A stretch of 64,000 bases of DNA. Origin: Roseivivax lentus. GTDB lineage: Bacteria > Pseudomonadota > Alphaproteobacteria > Rhodobacterales > Rhodobacteraceae. Positions 36,069 to 44,525 of the stretch are shown one piece after another (the stretch's first letter is position 1; each line of letters begins with the position of its first letter). Under the pieces are notes generated by a model, which was not told where the DNA came from, ran no database searches, and worked only from the letters and a program-made list of their open reading frames with translations. Where the stretch lies: positions 718,365 through 782,364 of the forward strand of contig NZ_FTOQ01000001.1 in NCBI RefSeq assembly GCF_900156805.1. Direction: 5' to 3'. Position numbers and translations under genes: made by a program.

Positions 36069-38035
36069 CAGAGCTGTCGCGCATCAACGCGCCGTCGGCG
36101 TTCGCGGCCATGATTGCCAAGGATCGCGCGTTTCGCGGGATCGGACCAGCGAAGGCCGCCGCGCTGGACGCGCGGTTCGGATCCGAACTACGCGCGGCGC
36201 TCGAAAGCCGCGATCCCGCTGTGGCTGAGCTGGTGGGTGACGAGGCCGCCGTGGCCGCGTTCGCGGCTGTCCAGGCGAAGGCCGCCGAGGCCGATGTCCT
36301 GGAATGGCTCACCGGCTGTGGCGCGCTCGAAGCTGTGGGTATCCCGGCTGCCCTGAAAATAGCGCGCTGCTGGGGGCATGACGGCCTCTCAGCGCTGCAA
36401 GCCAACCCTTACCTGCTGACCGCCTTTCTGGCTTGGCCGGTGGTGGACCGTTTTGCACAGTCGCTCGGGGGGGCCCCCGATGATTCGCGCCGCGCGGTCG
36501 CCGTGGTCGAAGCCCTTCTTTATCGACGGCTGGACGCCAACCATACAGCCACGTGGCCGAGTTATGTGGCGCAGGGGGTTGAGGGGCTCATCGGCGCAAC
36601 AGGTGTGTGCGCCGAGCGGGCGATCGACCTGGCTGTGACGCAGGGCGCGGTGGTTGCCTTCGAGAGCTGGCTCCAGCCGTCCGGTGCGGCGGCCATGGAG
36701 GCTTTCTTGGCGAACCGGCTCACGGCTCTGTCGAACGAGGCTCCGGTCGTCGACCTCCTGGTCCGACCCATCACGGACTCGGAACTCGCCGACGCCATTG
36801 CCGATTATGAGAGATCTCTACCGTACAGGGCCACAGAGCGGCAGCGCGCCGCCATTGCCTTGGCCTTTCGGTTCCGTCTGTCTGTCTTAGCCGGCTATGC
36901 AGGGTCGGGGAAGACGACCTCACTTCGTGGCATTTGCGAGGTCGCCGAGCGGTTTGGACGACAACCGGTCCTTATGGCTCTCTCGGGCCGCGCCGCGCAG
37001 CGCATGAGCGAGAGCACAGGACGGCGCGCCATGACGATTGCGCGGTTCCTCAAGGATTTTCGCAGCGAGCGGAGCGCGCTGACGAACGTGTCCATTGTCG
37101 TCATCGACGAGGGCTCGATGCTGGACCTGCCGACGCTCTGGCGCATCGTGAAAGCCCTGGGGAAGGCGTCTTTGGTCCTTGTGGGGGATCCCGCCCAACT
37201 GCCACCAATCGGTTTTGGCCTTACGTTCCATGTGCTCTGCGAGCACCCAGGCGCGCCCAAAACAGTGCTCGACCGCGTTATGCGCCAAAGCGCCGACAGT
37301 GGCATTCCCTCGATTGCGGAAGCCATCCGTCATGGACGGGAGCCCACCTTGAGCGCCTTCACTGGACGAGAGGACGGCGTGAGTTTCATCGACTGCAAAG
37401 AAGACGACGCGCTCGATTGCATCCGCGAGGTCGGGCTGCGCCTGCGCGCGGACGGCATGAACCGCGACGCGATGCAGATCGTGGCTGCGGTGAAGGCCGG
37501 TCCCGCGGGGATTACCGCCATCAACACCGTCTTCCATCGGATGCGGCGTAAGCTAAAGCCAACAGTACCGCTTTTCCCAGGGCGACCGGACATCGCCGAA
37601 AGTGACCCCGTCATCTGGACGCGCAACGATCATGAGCGGGGGCTGATGAACGGGTCCATGGGCCGAGTGGACCGCATTGACGGCGGGACCGTCCATGCGA
37701 CGATCGACGGTACTTCGCAGCAGCTCTCCGCGACAGACGGGCAGTTCCTTGAACTTGCCTACGCCATCTCCGTTCACAAGTCCCAGGGCAGCCAATGGCC
37801 GATCATCATCATCCCGGTCTTCCAGAACCGGCTTCTGGACCGAACCCTCCTTTACACAGCGATCACCCGCGCCTCGCGCCAGGTGATTTTGCTTGGGGAC
37901 CCGCATGCCCTTCAAAAAGCCATAGTCAAGCCATCTCGTGCTCTTGAACGGGCCTTGACACTGAAACTGCGAATGGCGGAGGCACACAATAACACCACGC
38001 AGAAACAAATGGGAAGTAAGAGGTGGGCTCGGTGA
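36065..38035 (+). CDS. RecD-like superfamily 1 DNA helicase of the recombinase operon
   Basis: The 656-residue protein starts at GTG (VTELSRINAPSAFAAMIA). The N-terminal part (RGIGPAKAAALDARFGSELRAAL, about residues 23-45) looks like a helix-hairpin-helix region as in RecD2. Motor motifs: Walker A GYAGSGKTTSLR near residue 277, Walker B VVIDEGSMLDLPT near 345, GDPAQLPPIGFG near 377, YAISVHKSQGSQWPIII near 567 and YTAITRASRQVIL near 597. It is translationally coupled to the recombinase genes, so it may unwind or process recombination intermediates of the island. Confidence 0.85.
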   Translation: MTELSRINAPSAFAAMIAKDRAFRGIGPAKAAALDARFGSELRAALESRDPAVAELVGDEAAVAAFAAVQAKAAEADVLEWLTGCGALEAVGIPAALKIARCWGHDGLSALQANPYLLTAFLAWPVVDRFAQSLGGAPDDSRRAVAVVEALLYRRLDANHTATWPSYVAQGVEGLIGATGVCAERAIDLAVTQGAVVAFESWLQPSGAAAMEAFLANRLTALSNEAPVVDLLVRPITDSELADAIADYERSLPYRATERQRAAIALAFRFRLSVLAGYAGSGKTTSLRGICEVAERFGRQPVLMALSGRAAQRMSESTGRRAMTIARFLKDFRSERSALTNVSIVVIDEGSMLDLPTLWRIVKALGKASLVLVGDPAQLPPIGFGLTFHVLCEHPGAPKTVLDRVMRQSADSGIPSIAEAIRHGREPTLSAFTGREDGVSFIDCKEDDALDCIREVGLRLRADGMNRDAMQIVAAVKAGPAGITAINTVFHRMRRKLKPTVPLFPGRPDIAESDPVIWTRNDHERGLMNGSMGRVDRIDGGTVHATIDGTSQQLSATDGQFLELAYAISVHKSQGSQWPIIIIPVFQNRLLDRTLLYTAITRASRQVILLGDPHALQKAIVKPSRALERALTLKLRMAEAHNNTTQKQMGSKRWAR

Positions 38036-38292
38036 GGAGCGGTGGCGTGGAGGCCGCAAGAGCCTCAAGCGCCGCTGCGGCGGTTGAGGTGAAGCGTACC
38101 ACCAAAACCAAGCATCGACAGGGACACTATACGCATACTGAGTGCAAAGACTGATTAGCCTGCCGATATCGCTCGGATCACAGGCGTATTACGCGCCTCA
38201 GTCTATCGAGCCCTTAAGGATACCTGAGCCCCATCGGAGATTTGCCAGATGTACGAGGCTTTGTGCGCCTCGGCAGGCCCGGAACAAACACT

Positions 38293-38562
38293 TCAGAAAA
38301 TCTCTTCAATAGGTGGCCGCGGCCGGTCTGGCTTATCGGGCGTAACGGCAAGATCGAGCCCGAGCGCACGAAGTACACCGTACAACATGGAAATCCGTGG
38401 CTCATGTGTGCCGAGTTCGATGCGCGAGATCTGTCGTGCATCACACCCGGACCGTTGCGCAAGATCATGCTGCGTCCACCCTTTTTTCTTGCGATGTTTC
38501 CTGATGATACGCCCGAGTTTCTTCACATCACGGAAGCGTTCTGTCTTGCTTCTGTATGCCAT
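38293..38562 (-). CDS. XRE-family HTH regulator, HipB-like
   Basis: The 89-residue protein has a classic XRE domain (LGRIIRKHRKKKGWTQHDLAQRSGCDARQISRIELGTHEPRIS, about residues 16-58). Its length and C-terminal tail (LGLDLAVTPDKPDRPRPPIEEIF) resemble HipB-type antitoxins, but no hipA or other toxin gene is adjacent. Its start codon lies inside one of two direct repeats shared with the divergent gene, which suggests autoregulation. Confidence 0.8.
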   Translation of the reverse strand: MAYRSKTERFRDVKKLGRIIRKHRKKKGWTQHDLAQRSGCDARQISRIELGTHEPRISMLYGVLRALGLDLAVTPDKPDRPRPPIEEIF

Positions 38563-38601
38563 TTTTGTAGAAAAACCGTTTTATGCCACTTTTGTAGAGA
38601 A
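38555..38601. promoter_or_regulatory. Pair of direct repeats in the divergent XRE promoter
   Basis: TATGCCATTTTTGTAGAAAA (38555-38574) and TATGCCACTTTTGTAGAGAA (38582-38601) are near-identical and spaced 27 bases start to start, so they lie on similar faces of the helix. They flank the start of the XRE gene and precede the zinc-ribbon gene; a likely operator. Confidence 0.6.
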
Positions 38602-38617
38602 TAGCGGAGGTACCGAT

Positions 38618-38839
38618 ATGACGGAATACAGAGAAGGCGACCGATCCAGGGCGATCTGCTCGGTTTGCGGGCACATTGTCTCGACGACCTTCGCGCTTCG
38701 AGACGTGCCGTTCGATGCTGGGATCGGCGTGGTGCCTAACGTCCTGGCTGCCGTCTGTGACAACTGCGGTGGGGTGGTCGCGATTCCGGCCCAGTCAACA
38801 AATGCCATCGCCAGGGCGCACGAGGCGCTGCGAGGCTGA
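38618..38839 (+). CDS. Small zinc-ribbon protein
   Basis: The 73-residue protein starts MTEYREGDRSRAICSVCGH behind GGAGG. Two C-x-x-C pairs (CSVCGH near residue 14, CDNCGG near residue 48) form a zinc ribbon resembling the N-terminal half of MqsA/YgiT-type antitoxins. The C-terminal DNA-binding part is missing here, but an XRE gene is divergent, so the usual fused antitoxin could be split in two. The exonuclease gene starts three bases after its stop. Confidence 0.7.
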   Translation: MTEYREGDRSRAICSVCGHIVSTTFALRDVPFDAGIGVVPNVLAAVCDNCGGVVAIPAQSTNAIARAHEALRG

Positions 38840-38841
38840 CA

Positions 38842-39351
38842 ATGTTTGAGGATCCCGTATTCATAGACTTTGAAGCGTCGTCGCTCGATGATGATAGCTG
38901 GCCGATCGAGGTCGGTATCGCGTGGCTCAACGACAACGGAAAAGTCATCGTTCACAGCAAGCTCATCAAGCCGAAGCCGGAATGGCCAGAGAGCGCGTGG
39001 AGCGATAAAAGTGCCGCGGTTCATGGTATCGCTCGGAATGAGCTCGATGATACCGAGCCAGCCGAGCATGTCGCGCGGTGGCTCGCGCACACTGTCCGTC
39101 ATCGGCCGCTGATATCTGATGCACCCAAGTTCGATGGTATGTGGTTGCGGCGGCTGGCATCGCATCAGATGTGGTGCGAAGTGCACGGCCTGACGGAGGC
39201 GCTCTGGTGGTCGTTTGCGTCAGATGGAAAACTGCGACCTGGGCGCCTTGCGATCGCGAACAAGTTTCGGGCGAAGCAGCATTCAACACATCGTGCCGGT
39301 GAAGACGCGGCGAACCTTGCGTACGTGTGGCGGAAAGCCTTGCTCCGGTAG
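38842..39351 (+). CDS. DnaQ-like DEDDh 3'-5' exonuclease
   Basis: The 169-residue protein starts MFEDPVFIDFEASSLDDD, giving the Exo I D-x-E pair (D9, E11). The VHGIARNEL segment near residue 61 and ISDAPKFDGMWLRRL near residue 91 fit Exo II, and HRAGEDAANLAYVW near residue 151 gives the His and Asp of Exo III. It is cotranscribed with the zinc-ribbon gene. Stand-alone DEDDh nucleases of this size occur in proofreading, RNA turnover and in island cargo, including defence loci. Confidence 0.8.
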   Translation: MFEDPVFIDFEASSLDDDSWPIEVGIAWLNDNGKVIVHSKLIKPKPEWPESAWSDKSAAVHGIARNELDDTEPAEHVARWLAHTVRHRPLISDAPKFDGMWLRRLASHQMWCEVHGLTEALWWSFASDGKLRPGRLAIANKFRAKQHSTHRAGEDAANLAYVWRKALLR

Positions 39352-39409
39352 TTACAGACAGTTCCGAGGATTGTCGGTAACGCCGCCACGCCGGAAGTTA
39401 CCGGGCCAA

Positions 39410-39446
39410 GGTATAACTTATACCTGACTCAGATAAGTCGGTATAA
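39410..39446. repeat. Overlapping palindromes between convergent genes
   Basis: GGTATAACTTATACC (39410-39424) is a perfect palindrome with one central base. Its right arm also pairs with AGTCGGTATAA further right around GACTCAGATAAGTC, making a larger imperfect cruciform to 39446. It may be a terminator for both flanking genes or a recombination site of the island. Confidence 0.5.
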
Positions 39447-39447
39447 C

Positions 39448-39762
39448 TCACGCCTTCGGGCTGGGATGGCTTCGCCGGAGTTCCTCGAAGAAGGCTTCTT
39501 CCTCTGGGCCGGGCTCGCTCATCCGTTCAGTGAACCAATCCAGCCATAACGCCTCCTCAGCCTCGTTCAGCGTGCCTGGGGACAGCTCGGCGCGTTTCAC
39601 CCGCTCGAGTTTGGCTTGGTCGATCTCAGGTTTTTTGCGTTCGATCATCCTGCGCGTCCTTTCTTCGCCTTCTTCGAGCGACACGAAGTCCCCGGCTTTG
39701 CGTAGGGCGAGCAGCTCGCGCAGTACCCGCTCGGTTGTGTTGAATTTGCTCACCGGCCTCAC
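39448..39762 (-). CDS. Hypothetical charged protein
   Basis: About 104 residues from a GTG; another GTG three codons later (MSKFNTTERVLREL) is equally possible. The sequence is highly charged and helical (FVSLEEGEERTRRMIERKKPEIDQAKLERVKRAELSPGTL) with no recognised domain. Translation beyond the helical pattern has no support, and no clear ribosome site is visible. Confidence 0.45.
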   Translation of the reverse strand: MRPVSKFNTTERVLRELLALRKAGDFVSLEEGEERTRRMIERKKPEIDQAKLERVKRAELSPGTLNEAEEALWLDWFTERMSEPGPEEEAFFEELRRSHPSPKA

Positions 39763-39927
39763 CGTCAGAATTCCAGATCGATGTCGCGATCTACGGAGCC
39801 ACGAGCTGCCCTAAACGCGCTGTTGAAGCTGTTGGCAGCATCGTGAGTCCATTGAGACCGACGAGCGATTTTCGCGGCGAAAATCGCAGTTCGTGATAGC
39901 CAGCGGCGTAGGAAAACAAGGCAGGGC

Positions 39928-40155
39928 ATGGCAAAGCTCCGGTGGATCAAAGTCAACCATATCGCATTCGAATGCGCATGTGGACACCGGCGACAGATCC
40001 CTGTGTCTGAACTCATCGAGCGCCTGGGTGAAGATCGGACCGTTGCGGAGATCGCCGAGCGGGCCGTGTGCACATGCTGTCGGCGGCGTGGCACCAGATA
40101 TCAGATTGTCTGGCTCGGCGGATCCAACTTTGCGCTCGACGGAGCGAGGGGGTGA
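39928..40155 (+). CDS. Small Cys-rich hypothetical protein
   Basis: The 75-residue product (MAKLRWIKVNHIAFECACGH) has C-x-C near residue 16 and CTCCRRRG near residue 48, a possible zinc knuckle. It is unrelated in motif spacing to the zinc-ribbon gene upstream. No domain is recognised. Confidence 0.5.
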   Translation: MAKLRWIKVNHIAFECACGHRRQIPVSELIERLGEDRTVAEIAERAVCTCCRRRGTRYQIVWLGGSNFALDGARG

Positions 40156-41013
40156 CGGTGACGAGACTGGCGCATGCTGACGATGTCGGCGGGTCGCAGA
40201 CCCGGCGGCAGCGGCCGCAGGCCGAGCCAGGAACGGCACAGTCAAGGCGGGTGAGAGGCTCACGGGCGCGGTGGCGGCGCGTTAAGCGGATCGAGACCGT
40301 TGGCTCGATCCGTAGCGTCGACGCCGGAACAGATCGCTTTGGCGATCTGCGCGCGGGACACCCGCCGACCCCTCGATGGGTGAAAGATTAGGGGGTGTCC
40401 GCAAACTGTGTTGGTCCGCTATGCGGACCTTCCGGACCTTCGCTGCACGCGCTCGATTTTTGCTACCCTTGCGAAGGCTCGCGTAGGAGGGGCGGGGAAC
40501 GGACCTTCGCTGCAAGTTGCACCAAGGTCCGCTACATGGACAATGTCGGGGAACAGGCCCACACTCATTGGCAAAGGTCTAATTTGGTGAAACCACGTCT
40601 GTTTCTCCTCCTTCCAGGCAAATGCCGTATCGACGTCACATTGTTTTCAGAAGTCCGACAAAATCAGCCGACATTTGCCAAGAGGCTAATGACGAAAGGG
40701 CAAACCTTGCGCACACTCATGGATCGCAGTTGCATGCCTCCCGAAGGGATGTTTGGCGGGAAAGAAGCTCTCTTGTCCTCTTATCCGTATTGCCGCTCGG
40801 AAGGACGTTCGTATCAGGTTGAATGCTTGCGCGCCCAGATTCAGAAGCCGAGCAAAGCAATTGCGATTTTCAAGGCTATCTATCGTTGGGCTACTTCGCT
40901 GACGCGGTCCGCACGCGCGAAAAAGGTTGCTCCATCCCTTGCCGTTGATCGCTGACCCAAGAAGTCAGGTTGCCAAATTGGATCAGCGGACATGACTGCT
41001 CTTCCTGAGGATA
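40156..41013. other. Gap of about 860 bases without a confident gene
   Basis: It contains perfect hairpins CGGATCGAG/CTCGATCCG (40287-40312) and CAGATCGC-TTTG-GCGATCTG (40330-40349), plus two GGACCTTCGCTGCA units (about 40431-40475 and 40498-40532). The 186-codon open frame across it has no ribosome site, no domain and a composition unlike a gene. Confidence 0.5.
40498..40532. repeat. Short dispersed palindromic repeat (GGACCTTCGCTGCA type)
   Basis: CGGACCTTCGCTGCA is followed by AAGGTCCGCT, so the unit can fold. Related units are at about 40436 (GGACCTTCGCTGCA) and 44461-44490 (GGGCCTTCGCTGCA ... GAAGGTCGGCCC). Confidence 0.5.
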
Positions 41014-41568
41014 TCACCCAGCAGCCTCGGCGGCTTTCGCGGCATAACGCGGCCGGGTGAAACTGATTGTGGTGATGTCGAACCCGTTCAGGCCAACTTG
41101 CAGGACCGGGGTGTAGCGATCCACGGTCTCCACCACGAACAATTGGTCCCCGTCGACCACAGGCGGCAGCCGAGACTCGAACGCGTCGGGTCCCTCGGTA
41201 CCAAGACTCGCCCCGCCGGACCGCGTTTGCGACCAGACGACGTCCCAGTTGCCCGTCTCGCCGTCATACTCGACCAGGCTCACGCGCAGCGCGCCATCGG
41301 AGCCGTTGCTCAGGGTCAGCGTCTGGAAAAGGCGGAACGTGCTGTCGATGAAGCCCGCATCGATATAATCGGTTTGTCGCGATAGGATATCGCTGATCGC
41401 GTAATTCGCTTTCTGGTTTACGTTCTGCTGCCTGAAGGCATCGAAGTAGACCCATCCCACGCCGAACAGCCCCAACAGGATCGGTAGCACGATCACCGCT
41501 TCGGTGTTGACATACCCCCGCGTGTCGGTTGCGAAGGCGGCCAGTCGAGTTTGAAGAAACCATTTCAT
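41014..41568 (-). CDS. TadE/TadF-like pseudopilin-family protein
   Basis: The 184-residue protein (MKWFLQTRLAAFATDTRG) has a single N-terminal hydrophobic helix with the Glu-containing GYVNTEAVIVLPILLGLFGVGWVYF pattern (about residues 18-42) typical of TadE-like proteins, and a secreted-side beta-rich C-terminal part. It is last in a three-gene minus operon, 11 bases after the upstream stop. No prepilin peptidase or Tad secretion genes lie nearby. Confidence 0.75.
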   Translation of the reverse strand: MKWFLQTRLAAFATDTRGYVNTEAVIVLPILLGLFGVGWVYFDAFRQQNVNQKANYAISDILSRQTDYIDAGFIDSTFRLFQTLTLSNGSDGALRVSLVEYDGETGNWDVVWSQTRSGGASLGTEGPDAFESRLPPVVDGDQLFVVETVDRYTPVLQVGLNGFDITTISFTRPRYAAKAAEAAG

Positions 41569-41579
41569 TTATCCAATCC

Positions 41580-42110
41580 TCACAGCGGTTCGTTGACGAA
41601 GGCACTGCTCGAGACGAGTGCAGTATAGCCGTTAGCGTCCTTGGGCAGGCTGGCGTTGAAACCGCCGAGGGGCGTGATCGGCTTGTACTTGAAGCAAGCC
41701 CTGACCAGCATGACCTCGTGCGCGGCCCCCTGCTGGAATGTGCGATGCGGTGTCGCGACCGCGCCGGTATCTACGCAGTCTGGCTTGGCCGACGGTTGCT
41801 CCCAATTCTCCAAATCGAGGCGGATCATTTCGAGATGCAGATTGGCCTCGCAGGACGAGAGGATCTTTGCTCGGTCACAGATTGCATCTTTGAGCGTAAT
41901 CGGATCGCCGACGAGATTTCCAATCTTGAGATCACGCATCGCGGTATCTACCGCACGTTCAAACACCGTGTGACGAACGGTCATCGTACCGAGTTCGATT
42001 GTCGAGACGATCAGCCCGAGGAAGATCGTGATCCAGAGCACGAAGGGCGCCACCGTCGAGCCATCCTCGTCCTCGCGGAAACGACGAAGCATCTTGGGAA
42101 AACGCATCAT
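41580..42110 (-). CDS. TadE-like protein
   Basis: The 176-residue protein (MMRFPKMLRRFREDEDGSTV) has the TadE N-terminus with GSTVAPFVLWITIFLGLIVSTIELG (about residues 17-41). The following part has four cysteines. Its start overlaps the stop of the TadG-like gene (ATGA), showing translational coupling. Confidence 0.78.
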   Translation of the reverse strand: MMRFPKMLRRFREDEDGSTVAPFVLWITIFLGLIVSTIELGTMTVRHTVFERAVDTAMRDLKIGNLVGDPITLKDAICDRAKILSSCEANLHLEMIRLDLENWEQPSAKPDCVDTGAVATPHRTFQQGAAHEVMLVRACFKYKPITPLGGFNASLPKDANGYTALVSSSAFVNEPL

Positions 42111-44164
42111 TGGATCAGCCTCAACTCGGTCAGGTTTCGGGCAATTCCTGAAAACGTGTTCTCCAGGTCATCGCCTTCAACGTCGAAGAAATGGGACGGC
42201 GAGGAGGCACAATCTCGCATGGCCGCGCGTCCTTCTTCCGGAGCTTCGACGCCGATCGCATAGACCACGACACCATTCTCCTTGGCGGCACCACAGACTT
42301 GCGACAGCCGACCGTCGGCGACGCTGCCATCGGCAATCACGCGATATGGAGAGGTCAAGGTCTCGTAGCGTTCGCTGTCGACCAAGCCGTCAGTATAGGG
42401 CCGTTCCAATAGAAGCTCTGCTGCCACGCGCGTGCCAAAGCGATGAAACAGGTCGTTATAGGTCAGTTCATGCACATTGGCGGGATTGGACTCGAGACCA
42501 TCTATACTCGGCTGGTACCGCGCGTCTTCGATCTCGGCGAGACGCGTCCAGAAGTAGCTGTGGGGACCATCGCCCTCGGTGGTACCCTCTGTGGACGCCG
42601 AGATCGCCTCCACGTCGGCGAAGGTCCAGGTTTCGCCGGGCAGCGGCCCTGTGTTCATGACGGGACCCTGATCGGGCAGAGGTCCGTTCTGGTTGTCACG
42701 GACCGCAAAATGCAGGCTCGTTTGCACGCCACCTTTGATCGACGCACCGGTAAGTTGCTGGATGCCACCGATACTGGGATCATTGGCGGCGGCAAGCTTG
42801 ACCGCCTTGTCCAGAAACGCGTCCAGATCCCGGGGTGCCATGTCGGGCATATCCTCCACCTTGTGCGCGACGTCCCAGGCGCCGTCGTGATCCACGTCGA
42901 AATACATCACGAAGTTTGAGATTGCCTGCGCCCAAGCCGGGAAGTGATCGGTGGTAAGGTTCGGTACAGGATCGACCCGAACAGAGTAGTCGTCATCAGC
43001 AAGGTCTTCTGTACCCTGCGTATTCACGTAGATACCCGTCAGCGCGTCAGAGGACTTCAGTTCAGGTTTGAGATCGTATTGCGTTGTGTTCTTGCCATCT
43101 GTCATCAGGACAATGTACTTTTGTGTTTCGCCGGCCCGATATTCGGCAGGGCGCTGCGCGTGATCTGCCTTGATCAGCCCGTCCTCGACCATTTTTCTGA
43201 CTACGTCCCTCGCGGTCGGGTCCAGCAATGACACCCCCCATTTCATTCCGACGTCGATTGCCTTGTTACCGCCCGCTGTCAGCGTGGCGATCTGGTTCTT
43301 GAGGGCGTTCGGGTCGGAACTGTGAACGACGATCGATGCAGTATCTCCGCCATGGCACCAGTGCTGATCCGCCTGGCCCGCGACTGTATCGGTTGAATAG
43401 GGATCGAATTCGCCGAGTTGCTCCAGCGGGGTCGAGGCGTCGAGCGCAGTCTGGGTGAACGCGTCGTCGGCGAAAACGGCGCAGCTGGAATACTCATGCT
43501 GCCGATCGAACGCGATGTAATCCGGGAGTGTCGTGCCCATGTTGACCGTGGCATTGAAAGGCACGATCGAAATTGACGTGGACGCCTTCGATGCCTCTGA
43601 GGAGAGGGCGTTGTCCACAAATGTGCTGGCCGCCTTTTTCAACTGCTCGAGCTTGCTTCCTGTCATCGAACCCGAAATATCGAGGATCAGCGCGACCTCA
43701 ATGTTGGCGATGCCGTTTTCGGCGGTCGCCAGGCCCTCGGCGTGCAGATTGTCGATACCCAGAAGCTGCATGAAATTCGTTGGCATGAACTGCTGACCGT
43801 TTGCAGTCACACGACGGTAGTTCATGTGTTCCACTGGACTGATGTTGACCAAAGTCCCTTCAATGCCCTGCACGCGAAAATAATCGCGCACCACGGTTTC
43901 GGCATCACGTTCGTTTTCGATCGCAGCTGCCGCCAGAACGGCGCGGTCGAGCGCATTTTGAATCTTGGTCCGTTTGAGTTCCGCATGCATCAGGTCCACG
44001 CCAATGCCCCCGAAAGCCATCATGATGAGAGCGGTCGTAAGAGCCAGGTAGGACATGCTGCCGTCCTGCTCCGTCCAAAAATGCTGCAGGAAGTCGCGGT
44101 TGGTGCGTTGCAACCCATGGGGCTGCCTGCAGGCAGAGTTCACGTCACCGAATACCTTTGACAT
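42107..44164 (-). CDS. TadG-like protein with von Willebrand factor A domain
   Basis: The 685-residue protein starts MSKVFGDVNSACRQ; a TTG 19 codons upstream extends it with a basic/hydrophobic stretch and is less likely. The TadG N-terminal helix (DGSMSYLALTTALIMMAFGGIGVDLMHAELKRTKIQNALDRAVLAAA, about residues 34-80) precedes a vWA domain with MIDAS DISGSMTGSK near residue 160, TAGGNKAIDVGM and LMTDGKNTT near residue 320. A long insertion follows before a second conserved stretch (VCGAAKENGVVVYAIGVEA) at the C-terminus. It leads a three-gene TadG-TadE-TadE operon, probably for a surface-associated adhesive structure. Confidence 0.8.
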   Translation of the reverse strand: MSKVFGDVNSACRQPHGLQRTNRDFLQHFWTEQDGSMSYLALTTALIMMAFGGIGVDLMHAELKRTKIQNALDRAVLAAAAIENERDAETVVRDYFRVQGIEGTLVNISPVEHMNYRRVTANGQQFMPTNFMQLLGIDNLHAEGLATAENGIANIEVALILDISGSMTGSKLEQLKKAASTFVDNALSSEASKASTSISIVPFNATVNMGTTLPDYIAFDRQHEYSSCAVFADDAFTQTALDASTPLEQLGEFDPYSTDTVAGQADQHWCHGGDTASIVVHSSDPNALKNQIATLTAGGNKAIDVGMKWGVSLLDPTARDVVRKMVEDGLIKADHAQRPAEYRAGETQKYIVLMTDGKNTTQYDLKPELKSSDALTGIYVNTQGTEDLADDDYSVRVDPVPNLTTDHFPAWAQAISNFVMYFDVDHDGAWDVAHKVEDMPDMAPRDLDAFLDKAVKLAAANDPSIGGIQQLTGASIKGGVQTSLHFAVRDNQNGPLPDQGPVMNTGPLPGETWTFADVEAISASTEGTTEGDGPHSYFWTRLAEIEDARYQPSIDGLESNPANVHELTYNDLFHRFGTRVAAELLLERPYTDGLVDSERYETLTSPYRVIADGSVADGRLSQVCGAAKENGVVVYAIGVEAPEEGRAAMRDCASSPSHFFDVEGDDLENTFSGIARNLTELRLIQ

Positions 44165-44525
44165 CGCTTTACACACTCGTCGCCATAGAAAGAAGACGCC
44201 CTTCGCGAAGAAGGCCCCCAACCTTTGATTAACTTCTGAAGTTGGCGGGAATATAAGCGAAACGTGTCAAGACTATGTGCTTAACGCGCTGTTTTAAATG
44301 CAATCTTTCCGTTTGCAGCTCTTTGTCTCTGATCGTGAAAAGACAGGATGAGCCAATCAAGCGCGGACTGAGTTCCGCGTCCGATCCGTAGCTGACGTTC
44401 GCTGCCTAAGTTACGAATATCCGGAATGGGCCGTTCTCGCCACGAAAACAACGGCGGAGATCGGGCCTTCGCTGCATCCTTCATGAAGGTCGGCCCTGCG
44501 GACCACCCGGTCACAAATAGAATAC
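44165..44525. other. Upstream region of the tad-like operon, about 360 bases
   Basis: It should hold the operon promoter near 44,230-44,290 (low GC). CGCGGA-CTGAGT-TCCGCG (about 44360-44377) is a perfect short hairpin, and a GGGCCTTCGCTGCA-type repeat lies near 44,461-44,490. No gene is seen. Confidence 0.5.

Noticed and set aside
38293..38562. HipAB toxin-antitoxin system
   Set aside because: The XRE protein is HipB-like, but no HipA kinase gene or fragment is adjacent on either strand.
40287..40349. Two perfect hairpins as a transcription terminator pair
   Set aside because: Neither has a T-run and no convincing gene ends just upstream; kept only as a note in the gap description.
40395..40955. 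186-codon open frame in the gap before the tad-like operon
   Set aside because: No ribosome site and no domain; it runs through a palindromic repeat and a Cys/Arg-rich stretch of low plausibility.
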